Made by a program: the position numbers and the translations under genes. Positions 36,404 through 45,503 of a DNA stretch of 64,000 nt are shown piece by piece; positions within the stretch are counted from its first letter, which is position 1; every line of letters begins with the position of its first letter. The DNA comes from Paenibacillus taichungensis (GTDB lineage: Bacteria; Bacillota; Bacilli; Paenibacillales; Paenibacillaceae), in NCBI RefSeq assembly GCF_003287275.1, contig NZ_QEVW01000025.1:124001-188000 (forward strand), in the 5' to 3' direction. Below the pieces are notes generated by a model. The model made no database searches, was not told the origin of the DNA, and saw only the letters and a program-made list of their open reading frames with translations.

Positions 36404-37351
36404 TCACCTCGTCAGGCTACGAACACGCTGCAGATCAGAATATCCTCCGCGTGGACCAAGCGTATCGGTTATCCACCTGATCGCTGTCAGATGATCATTC
36501 CATACCACTTGACTGAGCGGGTCAGGTCCGCTTCGTTTCTTGACTCGAACTGCGTTCATTTTGCCTACAGGTACATGATGAACGGCACGCACCTTCAACC
36601 CGCTGGTAACCGCCTTTGCATGTGCCAACGGTGGAATCTCCAGTGTGTCCGCACCAATCACTTCAAGTGCCCTGCGACTTAAGGCATGCGGAATGGCTGT
36701 CATGGAAGCTCCTTGCAGATCAGGTCTGGCTAGCATGCTGTTTAGCGCATGTTTGGCCTCTACCACAGGGTGAACAGGGATACGCGCCACCGGCCCGTTA
36801 TAATCATTAAGGGCCACATCCGTTCCATCCAAAATTGCTCGCACATAAGGCGCAAGATGTTCTGCCGGAATTGGAATGTCTGCATCCGTGAACAACAGCA
36901 CCCTGCCACGAGCTGCCTCTGCACCGATTCTTCTTCCTCCATCATGTCCCAAAGCTTCGGCATAACGAAGAACCTTTGCCCCCGCTCTTTTTGCCGCTGC
37001 TGCCGTTCCATCCGTTGAACCATTCACAATAACAAGCACTTCAGCATCACGGCATATCCGCAGTGCCCGACGGACGACTGCACCAATGGTTCGCTCTTCA
37101 TTCATGGCAGGTATAATGACCGAAAGCAGTGGTTTATGCGAGTCCGCTGAACCTTGTGCAAGTGTCTCTCTCATCGCATGCTCAGCTCCGAATGCTGGCA
37201 ATTCCGTTTGCTCCACGGGTGGAATCACGTACTTGTAGGCCTTTGTACCCTTTTTGTAGGCAGATTTCAAACGACGCTTCTTTAAATGCGCTTTTCTTTG
37301 TGCCAGCTTCGATTTAGCTGCATAAAAAGCTGTATTGCCGCGTTTTTGCAA
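36404..37351 (-). CDS. GT2-like glycosyltransferase, first gene of the cluster
   Basis: This roughly 315-residue protein has a basic N-terminus (KSKLAQRKAHLKKRRLKSAY) followed by a GT2 domain: LLSVIIPAMNEERTIGAVVR, VLVIVNGSTDGTA, GHDGGRRIGAEAARGRVLLF, TDADIPIPAEHL and TAIPHALSRRALEVIG. TTG 37351 is proposed as start because GGGAGGTG lies eight bases upstream; GTG 37354 is close behind. Longer frames to 37399 lack a binding site. It shares the last third of its sequence pattern with the 35226 protein, indicating duplication. Confidence 0.82.
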   Translation of the reverse strand: MQKRGNTAFYAAKSKLAQRKAHLKKRRLKSAYKKGTKAYKYVIPPVEQTELPAFGAEHAMRETLAQGSADSHKPLLSVIIPAMNEERTIGAVVRRALRICRDAEVLVIVNGSTDGTAAAAKRAGAKVLRYAEALGHDGGRRIGAEAARGRVLLFTDADIPIPAEHLAPYVRAILDGTDVALNDYNGPVARIPVHPVVEAKHALNSMLARPDLQGASMTAIPHALSRRALEVIGADTLEIPPLAHAKAVTSGLKVRAVHHVPVGKMNAVRVKKRSGPDPLSQVVWNDHLTAIRWITDTLGPRGGYSDLQRVRSLTR

Positions 37352-38103
37352 CACAGTCACCTCCCAGGTGTACATCATCGTCATGCAAAGGGAGTACACG
37401 TTATTCTATGTATTCATGGAGCAGTGGAAACGGCGTATGTCCTTGAATTAAGCAGGTTCTGTCTGCTAGCAGGCTCAATCAAACCATTAATATAGACATG
37501 ATTCGTCAAAAAATGTGAAATATGCTACAGCTCCCCTACTTCAGACACAATTTTAAAAAAATTTAAAATTGCATCTTTTCCAAAGTTTTACATTGTGATA
37601 ATATACGTTGCAAGCAGGACATTGACAAAAAAATCCTAACGAGGAACAAATGTTCCTTATAGTTCTTTTTTTATTTCTGTTAATTGACCTTAGGTTAATT
37701 ATGCATACAAGGAGGCTGTTTTTGCTCTGTTGCATGTACCTTGAGAGGAGTGATGCCGTTCAATATGTAATTCAGGCTTTATTATGTGAACCCGGAACGA
37801 ACACCCCGGCTCCGTAAGAACATCTTCTGCTTCGCAAGTGGACAAGACCCCAGGCTTCTGAAAGAGGAAGCACAATAAACGATTAAGCCTCATGGCTGAA
37901 CCGAATAAACGGTATTCCTTTGACACGCCCTGCCACAGGCATACAGGCTCTGCCGACTTTGTTCTTTATCGTTTCTTGTCATATTCCACGTTTCAGATTC
38001 AGCCCCACACTCCGCGCTGCCCAAGTTGCAGACGGAACTCCAACCGAGATTGGCATAATCATGTGTTTTCCAAAAAATCATATTGAGAATGGGAGAGTTT
38101 ACT
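37352..38103. other. Non-coding region between divergent GT cluster and protease gene
   Basis: About 750 bp with no convincing gene. It contains an extended -10 TGTGATAAT at 37594-37602 with a poor -35, a TTGACA at 37622-37627, a small hairpin AGGAAC/GTTCCT at 37642-37657 before a T tract, and CATAGAATA (minus strand, about 37400), which resembles a late-sporulation sigma-factor -10. If the protease promoter is the one near 37600, its mRNA leader would be about 490 bases. Confidence 0.5.
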
Positions 38104-39669
38104 ATGAAATTTTCTAAAGTTATGCCAACAATTCTTGGAGGAGCTCTTTTGCTCGCTTCCGTATCTTCTGCTGCTGCAGCTCCATTGTCTGATCAGTCCA
38201 TTCCATTGCAGGCCCCTTATGCCTCTGAGGAGGGTATCTCGTTGAACAGCGGCTCTGACGAAACGATCTTCAATTTCCTTGGACAACAGGAACAATTCCT
38301 GAATTCCGACGTGAAATCCCAACTCAAAATTATTAAAAGAACTACAGACACCTCTGGTGTACGACACTTCCGCCTGAAACAGTACATTAAAGGAATTCCA
38401 GTGTACGGTGCCGAGCAAACGATCCACTTAGACAAAACTGGCCAGGTTTCATCCGCACTTGGTGATCTCCCACCAGTTGAAGAACAAGCTATCCCTAATG
38501 ACGGTGTCGCTGAAATCAGCGCAGAAGATGCGATCAAGATTGCATCGGAAGAAGCCACTTCCCGCGTTGGAGAGCTTGGCGAACCTCAGAAAACCCCTGA
38601 AGCGGAACTGAACATTTACCATAATGAGGAAGATGACCAAACCTACCTTGTTTACATTACCGAAGTCAATGTGCTGGACCCCGCCCCACTACGTACCAAA
38701 TATTTCGTAAATGCCGTTGACGGCAGTATCGTTTCTCAATATGACATCATCAACTTCGCAACAGGCACAGGTACAGGTGTACTTGGTGATACCAAGACCC
38801 TTACAACTACCCAATCCGGCAGTACCTTCCAACTGAAAGATACCACTCGCGGAAAAGGGATTGAAACCTACACCGCTAGCAATCGCTCCACCATTCCTGG
38901 TACTCTCCTGACGGATTCCGATAATGTATGGACTGATCGTGCCGGAGTAGATGCCCATGCCTATGCTGCTGCCACGTATGATTTCTACAAAAACAAATTC
39001 AACCGTAACGGTCTGGATGGTAACGGCTTGCTGATTAAATCCACGGTACATTACGGCTCCAATTACAATAACGCGTTCTGGAACGGGGTACAGATTGTAT
39101 TTGGTGACGGAGATGGTACAACCTTTACTTCCCTGTCCGGTGATCTGGACGTCGTTGGTCATGAATTGACTCACGGAGTCATTGAGAACACGGCCAATCT
39201 GGAGTATCGCAATGAGCCGGGCGCATTGAACGAAGCCTTCGCAGATATCTTCGGCAATACCATCCAAAGCAAAAACTGGTTGATAGGTGATGACATTTAC
39301 ACACCTAACATTGCAGGCGATGCACTGCGCTCCCTATCCAACCCTACATTGTATGGACAACCTGACAAATACGCTGACCGTTATACTGGAACAGCTGACA
39401 ATGGAGGCGTTCATACCAACAGCGGTATCATTAACAAAGCCTACTATCTTGCAGCTCAAGGCGGCACACATAATGGCGTGACTGTAACAGGAATCGGGCG
39501 TGATAAAGCCATTCAGATTTTCTACAGCACACTTGTGAACTATCTGACGCCTACATCCAAATTTGCTGCTGCCAAAACAGCGACAATCCAAGCCGCTAAA
39601 GATCTGTACGGAGCAACTTCTGCTGAAGCTACTGCAATTACCAAAGCTTATCAAGCCGTAGGACTGTAA
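38104..39669 (+). CDS. npr: Secreted M4 neutral metalloprotease (bacillolysin/thermolysin family)
   Basis: The 521-residue preproprotein has a signal peptide (MKFSKVMPTILGGALLLASV, cleavage near AAAAP), an FTP/PepSY propeptide to about residue 215, and a mature M4 domain. Zinc and catalytic motifs are HELTH (residues 353-357) and GALNEAFADIFG, with the distal NSGIINKAYYLA and a histidine in VHTNSG. It degrades extracellular protein. ATG 38104 is preferred, with GGGAG upstream and a proper signal peptide directly after. A strong terminator follows. Confidence 0.97.
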   Translation: MKFSKVMPTILGGALLLASVSSAAAAPLSDQSIPLQAPYASEEGISLNSGSDETIFNFLGQQEQFLNSDVKSQLKIIKRTTDTSGVRHFRLKQYIKGIPVYGAEQTIHLDKTGQVSSALGDLPPVEEQAIPNDGVAEISAEDAIKIASEEATSRVGELGEPQKTPEAELNIYHNEEDDQTYLVYITEVNVLDPAPLRTKYFVNAVDGSIVSQYDIINFATGTGTGVLGDTKTLTTTQSGSTFQLKDTTRGKGIETYTASNRSTIPGTLLTDSDNVWTDRAGVDAHAYAAATYDFYKNKFNRNGLDGNGLLIKSTVHYGSNYNNAFWNGVQIVFGDGDGTTFTSLSGDLDVVGHELTHGVIENTANLEYRNEPGALNEAFADIFGNTIQSKNWLIGDDIYTPNIAGDALRSLSNPTLYGQPDKYADRYTGTADNGGVHTNSGIINKAYYLAAQGGTHNGVTVTGIGRDKAIQIFYSTLVNYLTPTSKFAAAKTATIQAAKDLYGATSAEATAITKAYQAVGL

Positions 39670-39747
39670 GAATCATTCGTTGTTGAACTCATATTCAATC
39701 GTTCAGGCACCCCTCATCGTCCGAACGGATCAAGCTTATATATGAAA

Positions 39748-39784
39748 AAAAGCGGTGTCCCGGACATATCCGGGAACCGCTTTT
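39748..39784. terminator. Bidirectional terminator between protease and repeat-protein genes
   Basis: AAAAGCGGT pairs with ACCGCTTTT, and inside that TCCCGGA pairs with TCCGGGA around a 4-base loop. Flanking A and T runs serve both convergent genes. Confidence 0.93.
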
Positions 39785-39851
39785 GTCTATTTAAACATGT
39801 GAAATCATTCCTCTAAAGTTATCTCTAATGAAGACTCATGATCTCACACTT

Positions 39852-42800
39852 TTACACTGAAGGCCCAGCGGCAATCCATGATAACAATCCGTAGGTGTGT
39901 GTGGAGCCCGCAGTACGTGACACTTCCAGCACGGCTTCATCCTCACTCTGGGAGAGGAGTGACACCTGGAATCCCCGATCATTACACATAGCAACAATCA
40001 CATAATGCTCCGATATAAACGACTCCTCAAAGGCTACCGTTACTTCCACGCACTGTTCATCCTCAGGCAGTATAAAGGCCTCCATACCGAACTGCTGCAC
40101 CACAGGCTGACGGCTGACACTCCGTACGGGCTGGAATGACAGGTGTTCAGGACCCACAGCTCCATGCTGCAACTGGCTGCTTCCAACAGCTCCATCACTC
40201 AAATGCTCCTGCTTAACTGCTTGCTCCCTCAGCTTGAACTCCTTATTTCCATCGATCTCTTGTGAAAATTCAGACTGTGGCTTGACCGTGCCAGCTGTCG
40301 TCAATGAATCTCCAAGCTGGTTAGCTTGCGATAGATGCTCTTGTTGTTGCCCCAGCTCCTGACTCGACGTCTGGATAAACTGCGTTTCCATCAGATCGAC
40401 ACTTGAGGGTTCCACGACAATTGCCGGTTGTGATGGTGGTACAGCCTCACTTCCTGCTTGAAGCAATGCCTCTTGTTTTTTGATCGCTGCCAGTTGTTCG
40501 AGCGTTTCTCCACTGAACTGACGAATCGCATTCCATATCTCTTCGCTCAAATGGGCCGGACCTACAATTCCCGCATTCAAGTGATTGGAGGTAATGCTTT
40601 GTTCACTCAGTTTGCTGCCAGTTACACTGCCGTCGGCCAATTTGGCACTTGTGACTGATCCATTTTGCAGATGTACCCCGCCTACTGCTTCCTCTTCTAG
40701 ATGGGTTGTGCGAATACTGCGTTCTTGAATATGATCAGCATGAATCGTTCCATCCTGAATATGCCGAGATTCCACACTTTTATCTGCAATGTGGATAGCC
40801 GATACCGCTCCTTCAAGCAATTTATTACCATTCACACTGCCGTCGGCCAGTTTGGCACTTGTTATGGAACCATTGTGCAGATGAATCGCACTGACTGATT
40901 CCGCTTTGAGGTGGGAGATCCCAATACTACGCTCTTGAATATGGTCAGCATGGATGGCTCTCTCTTGGATATGGCGGGATTGTATACTTCCATTTGAGAT
41001 GTGGACATCTGACACCGTATCTTCAAGCAATTTGCTGCCGCTCACGCTGCCATCAGCCAATTTGGCACTCGTTACAGATCCATTTTGCAGATTTACCGCA
41101 CTGACCGATTCCTCTTCCAGATGGGACGTGCCGATACTATTCTCCTGAATATGGTCAGCGAGAATCGCTCCTTCCTGGATATGCCGGCTTTGCACACTTT
41201 CCGGTGCAATATGAATTCCCAATACGGTATTTTCGAGTAATTTGCTGCTATTAATGCTGCCATCGGCCAGTTTGGCACTTGTTACGGACCCGTTTTGCAG
41301 ATGAACTGCACTTACTGCTTCCTCTTCCAGATGGACTGTGCCTATGCTGCGCTCCTCAATATGATCAGCATGAATGGCTCCTGCCTGAATATGCCCGGAT
41401 TGCACACTTTCCGATGCGATATGAATCCCGGATACCGTACCTTCGAGTAGCTTGCTGCCGTTTATACTGCCGTCCGCCAGTTTGGCACTCGTTACAGATC
41501 CATTTTGCAAATGAATTGCACTTACCGACTCTTCTTCCAAATGGGCTGTGCCTATGCTGCGCTCTTGAATATGATCAGCAAGGATTGTTCCCTCCTGAAT
41601 ATGACGGGATTGCACACTATCGTCTGCAATGTGGATATCCGATACCGCTCCTTCAACCAACTTGCTGCCGGTTACACTGTCGTCAGCCAACTTGGCACTT
41701 GTTACAGATCCATTTTGGAGATGAATGGCACTTACTGCTTCCTCTTCCAAGTGATACATGCCGATGCTGTGCTCCTGAATGTGGTCAGCAAGGATCGCTC
41801 CTTCCTGGATATGGCGGGATTGCACACTTTCAGAAGCGATATGGATTCCCGACACCGCATCTTCGAGCAATTTGCTGCCGGTTACACTGCTGTCGGCCAG
41901 TTTAGCACTGATAACGGACCCATTTTGCAGGTGAATCGCACATACTGCTTCCTCTTCCAGATGGGTTGTGCCTATGCTTCGCTCCTGAATATGGTCAGCA
42001 TGGATGGCGTCTGCCTGAATATGCCCGGATTGCACACTTTCGGATGCAATATGGATCCCTGATACCGTACCTTCGAGCAATTTGCTGCCGTTTATACTGC
42101 CATCCGCCAGTTTGTCACTCGTTACAGAACCATTTTGCAAATGAACCGCACTTACAGACTCCTCTTCCAGATGAACTGAGCCAATACTGCACTCTTGAAT
42201 ATGATTAGCAAGGATTGCTCCTTCTTGGATATGGCGGGTTTGCACACTTTCGTCTGCAATGTGGGTAGCCGATACTGTCCCTGCGGCTAATTTACTGCCA
42301 TCAACACTACCACTCGCCAGTTTTGAGCGTGTTACAGATTCATCCTGTAATATAATCGTACTTACTGCTTCTTCTTCCAGATGAGACGTTCCGATGCTGC
42401 GTTCATGGATATGATGAGGAAGAATTTCACCATCTTGAATATGACGGGAATGTACGGATCCTTGCTGCAGGTGAATAGCACTTGTCGACTCTGCCTGAAG
42501 ATGCAAACCACTGATCAAACCTGGCTGAAGATGAGCTGCTGTAATGGATAAAGGTGCCAGATGGTCAGTTTCGACAGATCCAGGTGCCAAGTGATGGGAT
42601 GTGACCACCTGTTCAGCAATATGTTCCTCAAGAATGATGTCTGCCTTCAGATGCTGTGAACTCACTACATGAGTTCCCAAATGCTCAGACTTCACGCTTC
42701 CTTCAACCAGATGGACGGATTGCACAACGGATGGCTGCAAGTGCTCGCTACCTATAGCAGCCTGTTGTAATTCTGTCCCGGATACCGAGTCCGCTGTCAA

Positions 42801-45068
42801 ATGGTTCGCAGTAACGGACCCATGCCGCAGTTTGTTGCCGGTAATACTGCCATCGGCAAATAATTCTGGTGAACGTATTTCCTCCGACAAATGTTCCAGT
42901 GAAACGGCATGCTGCTTCAGGTGATAACCGCGAATGGTTCCTGCTGGAATATGTTTGGCGTTAATGCTCTCTGCCATAATCTTGGAAGAAGTCACGCTGC
43001 CATCTGCCAGTTTAGCTGACGTGACAGCAAAATCCGCCAGTTTATCTGTGGCAACACTCTCTGGTGAGAGCTTGGGGGAGGTAACCGCATGATCTGTTAG
43101 ATGAGGCGGAAAAATGGACCCTCCAGCCAACTGGGCTGAAGTTACACTATCAATAGCCAATTTGTCTGTTGTGACCGCGGCCCGGGCAATAGCATCCGTT
43201 TCAACACTGCCTGGCTGAAGATGAGGTACACCCACGGCATGTTCTGTCAGGTGTTCCGATTTTACGGCATAAGGTCTCAGGGCCTCGGAACCCACGCTGC
43301 CTGGTGCCAGATGTGTACCTGTGACTCCACCACTCGCAAGATGCGAGGATATAACACTTCCCGGAGCAAGCACTCTGCTACTAACCGATGCCGTTCCAAG
43401 CTTTTCTGTTGTCACACTTCCATCCGCGAGCTTAACGTCTGTAACGGCAGCATCCTGCAATTCATACGTACCTACGGCCGACTCTGCAAGATGCCGCTCA
43501 GACACCACGCCATCTGCGAGAGCATCTCCGGACACACTTCCAGTAGATAGATGGGTTGTCTCAATGCTTCCACTTGCAATGTGAATGGAGTGAATTGCGG
43601 AATTATCCACATGTACCGGCGTGATTCCCCGATTCGCAATGTGTTCCGCACGAATGGACCCTTTGGCAAGATGCTTGCCCTGTACAGCTTCATCTGCAAT
43701 TTTGGAAGAAATGACGCTCTGATCGGAAATCTTGGAGGCCGTAATGGACTGTTCCAGCAATTTTGCTGTTCCAACAGACTGGTCTGCCAATTTGCTGCTG
43801 GTTACTGCGCCTTCCGTCAAATGCTCATTGTATACTTCTCCATTGCCAATCTGCTCCTTGCCAACTGCACGAGCGCGAATCTGGCTTGAACCGATTGAAC
43901 CGTCCAGTAGATGTCTTCCACTTAGCGAACCCTCAGCTAAATGTCTTGTTTGTATGGATCCATCCTCAATCTGGTCACTTCCAATACTACCATTTGATAG
44001 CTGTGAACGACCTACAGCCCCTTCTGCCAAATGTGTCTGTTTAACAGCACCTGCCTGAATATGGTGAGACTCAATGGATTGTTCTTCGATTTTGCTGCCT
44101 GTGACAGCACCTTCACGAATTTTGGATGTGGTCACTGCATCGTCAGCCAGTTTGGAGGTATGCACAGCTCCTCCCGTGAGATGCCTTGTGTCCACGCCGC
44201 TAATCGCGATTTTGTCTCCAGTTACGGCATGATTCTTGATTAATTCTTCCGTTACCAGCATACGGCTGAGATGTCTTGTGCCGATGGAACCATCGGCAAT
44301 TTTGGCCGAATCGATTACCTGGTTGCCAAGCTTCTGAGAAGTAATGCTGCCATCTCTGATTTTCTCACCGGCAATAGAAGCATTTCGTATTTTGTGACCA
44401 GACACGGAGCCGTCAATCAGGTGCTCCTCAGATACAGACGCTTCCGCAAGTTTCGCAGAAACAATTGCCCCGTCTGCAATGTGAATGCTGGTCACCGCAT
44501 AATCCTGCAATGCTTCACTGCCGACCGCATCCGGTTTCAGCTTGGAGGCATCCACAGAGAAAGGAGCCAGTTTGCTCTCCGTAACAGCAAATTCACTCAA
44601 GTCGTCCGTGTAGATATAGTGTCCGGTATGACCTGGCATCTGGTTCTGGTTCAGGATCTGCAGTCGGTCCCTGCTCGCTGTTTCTAGCTTGTTGATACCC
44701 ACCTCTTCTTCCAGAACAAGCGGAGCCACGCTGCTGACCTGAATCTGCTTTTCCAGGTTATCTTGCGTCTCGACAACTTTCTCGCTATCAGACTCTACGG
44801 GTTCCGGCTTGACGACTTTGGTTAAGATATCCAGATCTTCCAGCTCGTTCGTTGAAGCAGGTAGCTCCATTGATTCGGATAGGAATTCATCTGATGCCTG
44901 AATGGCCTTCGAATTCCGTTTATTTGTATTCAAGCGTTCTTCCCTATTCGAAGTGAAACCTGAGTCCATTGTGTCTGACCGTCGATTGGTCAGATCCAGT
45001 TCCTTAAATTTGGGGCTCACATGCCGCAGTTTTGGCGTAGGAACCTTCTTATTGCCTTTTTTACTCAT
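39852..45068 (-). CDS. Giant decapeptide-repeat protein with WIAG-type tail (candidate spore-surface fibre)
   Basis: The 1738-residue protein has four parts. Residues 1 to about 150 are polar and basic, with no signal peptide. From about 155 to 1510 it is built of 10-residue repeats of the form (S/A)(V/I)xxx(H/K)(L/I)xxG, such as SVTSAKLADG and AVSGIHIASE, suited to a repetitive beta structure. A linker of about 80 residues contains two more repeats. The last 90 residues form a compact domain ending GLLSWIAAGPSV, like the WIAG-tail domain of Paenibacillus proteins. Eight consecutive 70-residue superrepeats lie at 40719-42398. The lack of a secretion signal and the neighbouring glycosyltransferases suggest assembly on the spore from the mother cell; this is inference. 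Confidence 0.85.
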   Translation of the reverse strand: MSKKGNKKVPTPKLRHVSPKFKELDLTNRRSDTMDSGFTSNREERLNTNKRNSKAIQASDEFLSESMELPASTNELEDLDILTKVVKPEPVESDSEKVVETQDNLEKQIQVSSVAPLVLEEEVGINKLETASRDRLQILNQNQMPGHTGHYIYTDDLSEFAVTESKLAPFSVDASKLKPDAVGSEALQDYAVTSIHIADGAIVSAKLAEASVSEEHLIDGSVSGHKIRNASIAGEKIRDGSITSQKLGNQVIDSAKIADGSIGTRHLSRMLVTEELIKNHAVTGDKIAISGVDTRHLTGGAVHTSKLADDAVTTSKIREGAVTGSKIEEQSIESHHIQAGAVKQTHLAEGAVGRSQLSNGSIGSDQIEDGSIQTRHLAEGSLSGRHLLDGSIGSSQIRARAVGKEQIGNGEVYNEHLTEGAVTSSKLADQSVGTAKLLEQSITASKISDQSVISSKIADEAVQGKHLAKGSIRAEHIANRGITPVHVDNSAIHSIHIASGSIETTHLSTGSVSGDALADGVVSERHLAESAVGTYELQDAAVTDVKLADGSVTTEKLGTASVSSRVLAPGSVISSHLASGGVTGTHLAPGSVGSEALRPYAVKSEHLTEHAVGVPHLQPGSVETDAIARAAVTTDKLAIDSVTSAQLAGGSIFPPHLTDHAVTSPKLSPESVATDKLADFAVTSAKLADGSVTSSKIMAESINAKHIPAGTIRGYHLKQHAVSLEHLSEEIRSPELFADGSITGNKLRHGSVTANHLTADSVSGTELQQAAIGSEHLQPSVVQSVHLVEGSVKSEHLGTHVVSSQHLKADIILEEHIAEQVVTSHHLAPGSVETDHLAPLSITAAHLQPGLISGLHLQAESTSAIHLQQGSVHSRHIQDGEILPHHIHERSIGTSHLEEEAVSTIILQDESVTRSKLASGSVDGSKLAAGTVSATHIADESVQTRHIQEGAILANHIQECSIGSVHLEEESVSAVHLQNGSVTSDKLADGSINGSKLLEGTVSGIHIASESVQSGHIQADAIHADHIQERSIGTTHLEEEAVCAIHLQNGSVISAKLADSSVTGSKLLEDAVSGIHIASESVQSRHIQEGAILADHIQEHSIGMYHLEEEAVSAIHLQNGSVTSAKLADDSVTGSKLVEGAVSDIHIADDSVQSRHIQEGTILADHIQERSIGTAHLEEESVSAIHLQNGSVTSAKLADGSINGSKLLEGTVSGIHIASESVQSGHIQAGAIHADHIEERSIGTVHLEEEAVSAVHLQNGSVTSAKLADGSINSSKLLENTVLGIHIAPESVQSRHIQEGAILADHIQENSIGTSHLEEESVSAVNLQNGSVTSAKLADGSVSGSKLLEDTVSDVHISNGSIQSRHIQERAIHADHIQERSIGISHLKAESVSAIHLHNGSITSAKLADGSVNGNKLLEGAVSAIHIADKSVESRHIQDGTIHADHIQERSIRTTHLEEEAVGGVHLQNGSVTSAKLADGSVTGSKLSEQSITSNHLNAGIVGPAHLSEEIWNAIRQFSGETLEQLAAIKKQEALLQAGSEAVPPSQPAIVVEPSSVDLMETQFIQTSSQELGQQQEHLSQANQLGDSLTTAGTVKPQSEFSQEIDGNKEFKLREQAVKQEHLSDGAVGSSQLQHGAVGPEHLSFQPVRSVSRQPVVQQFGMEAFILPEDEQCVEVTVAFEESFISEHYVIVAMCNDRGFQVSLLSQSEDEAVLEVSRTAGSTHTYGLLSWIAAGPSV
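40569..42398 (-). repeat. 210-bp tandem repeats within the repeat-protein gene
   Basis: Counting from codon SIGTSHLEEE at 42398, the block SIGxxHLEEE recurs exactly every 210 bases for eight units to 40719, with a ninth partial unit to about 40569. Each unit codes seven decapeptides in the same order (SIG..HLEEE, .VSA.HLQNG, SVTSAKLADG, S..GSKLLEG, .VS.IHIASE, SVQSRHIQEG, AI.ADHIQER). No insertions or deletions occur between units. This points to recent unequal recombination and a length-variable locus; an assembler could also collapse it. Confidence 0.92.
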
Positions 45069-45228
45069 GCAGCTAGCTCCTTCCTCTAACGTTCGTCTCC
45101 GGCATCATATGCTTCGATATAGGCATCTGCCACTTCAAATCACGACTTTTGCCGATAACATTGGATGAGTGTAGGAGTCAACATATGAGTGATTCACTTG
45201 TCCATGGCGAAATAGGCTGTGCACGGCT

Positions 45229-45435
45229 TTAGATGAAAGGCGGCTGTCCACGCCCCTGATCCAGCAATGTCATAAGATAATCCATAAGCATTTGTATAAA
45301 TCCGTAAAATGACTTCCCATCCGCACAGCGACCCACCTCTACCTGGATTGCGTGGAAGCGGAAGGCTAACAAGTCCATGTCGATGCATATCGATGCATCA
45401 TGATTCCGGTCTGCGTTATCGTGATGTCCAACCAT
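45229..45435 (-). CDS. Possible small hypothetical protein (uncertain)
   Basis: A 68-residue frame reads MVGHHDNADRNHDASICIDM and ends DYLMTLLDQGRGQPPFI. Codon choice looks like that of the neighbouring genes, but no ribosome binding site precedes any start, and I recognise no family. The rest of the 435-bp gap (45069-45503) between the repeat-protein and YheC/YheD genes has no other supported gene and must hold both promoters. CATATGAT on the minus strand near 45112 resembles a sporulation -10 element, without a convincing -35. Confidence 0.25.
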   Translation of the reverse strand: MVGHHDNADRNHDASICIDMDLLAFRFHAIQVEVGRCADGKSFYGFIQMLMDYLMTLLDQGRGQPPFI

Positions 45436-45503
45436 GCGGAGACAGGCCGGCATTTTATGGATGGACGATCCATGGTCGCGATAACATTGAAGGAGGAACG
45501 GTC

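Noticed and set aside
40569..42398. CRISPR-like regular repeats
   Set aside because: The 210-bp units have no unique spacers, stay in frame and code a regular peptide repeat.
45309..45503. 65-residue N-terminal extension of the YheC/YheD frame
   Set aside because: No family similarity, and AAGGAGGA is placed for the ATG at 45504.
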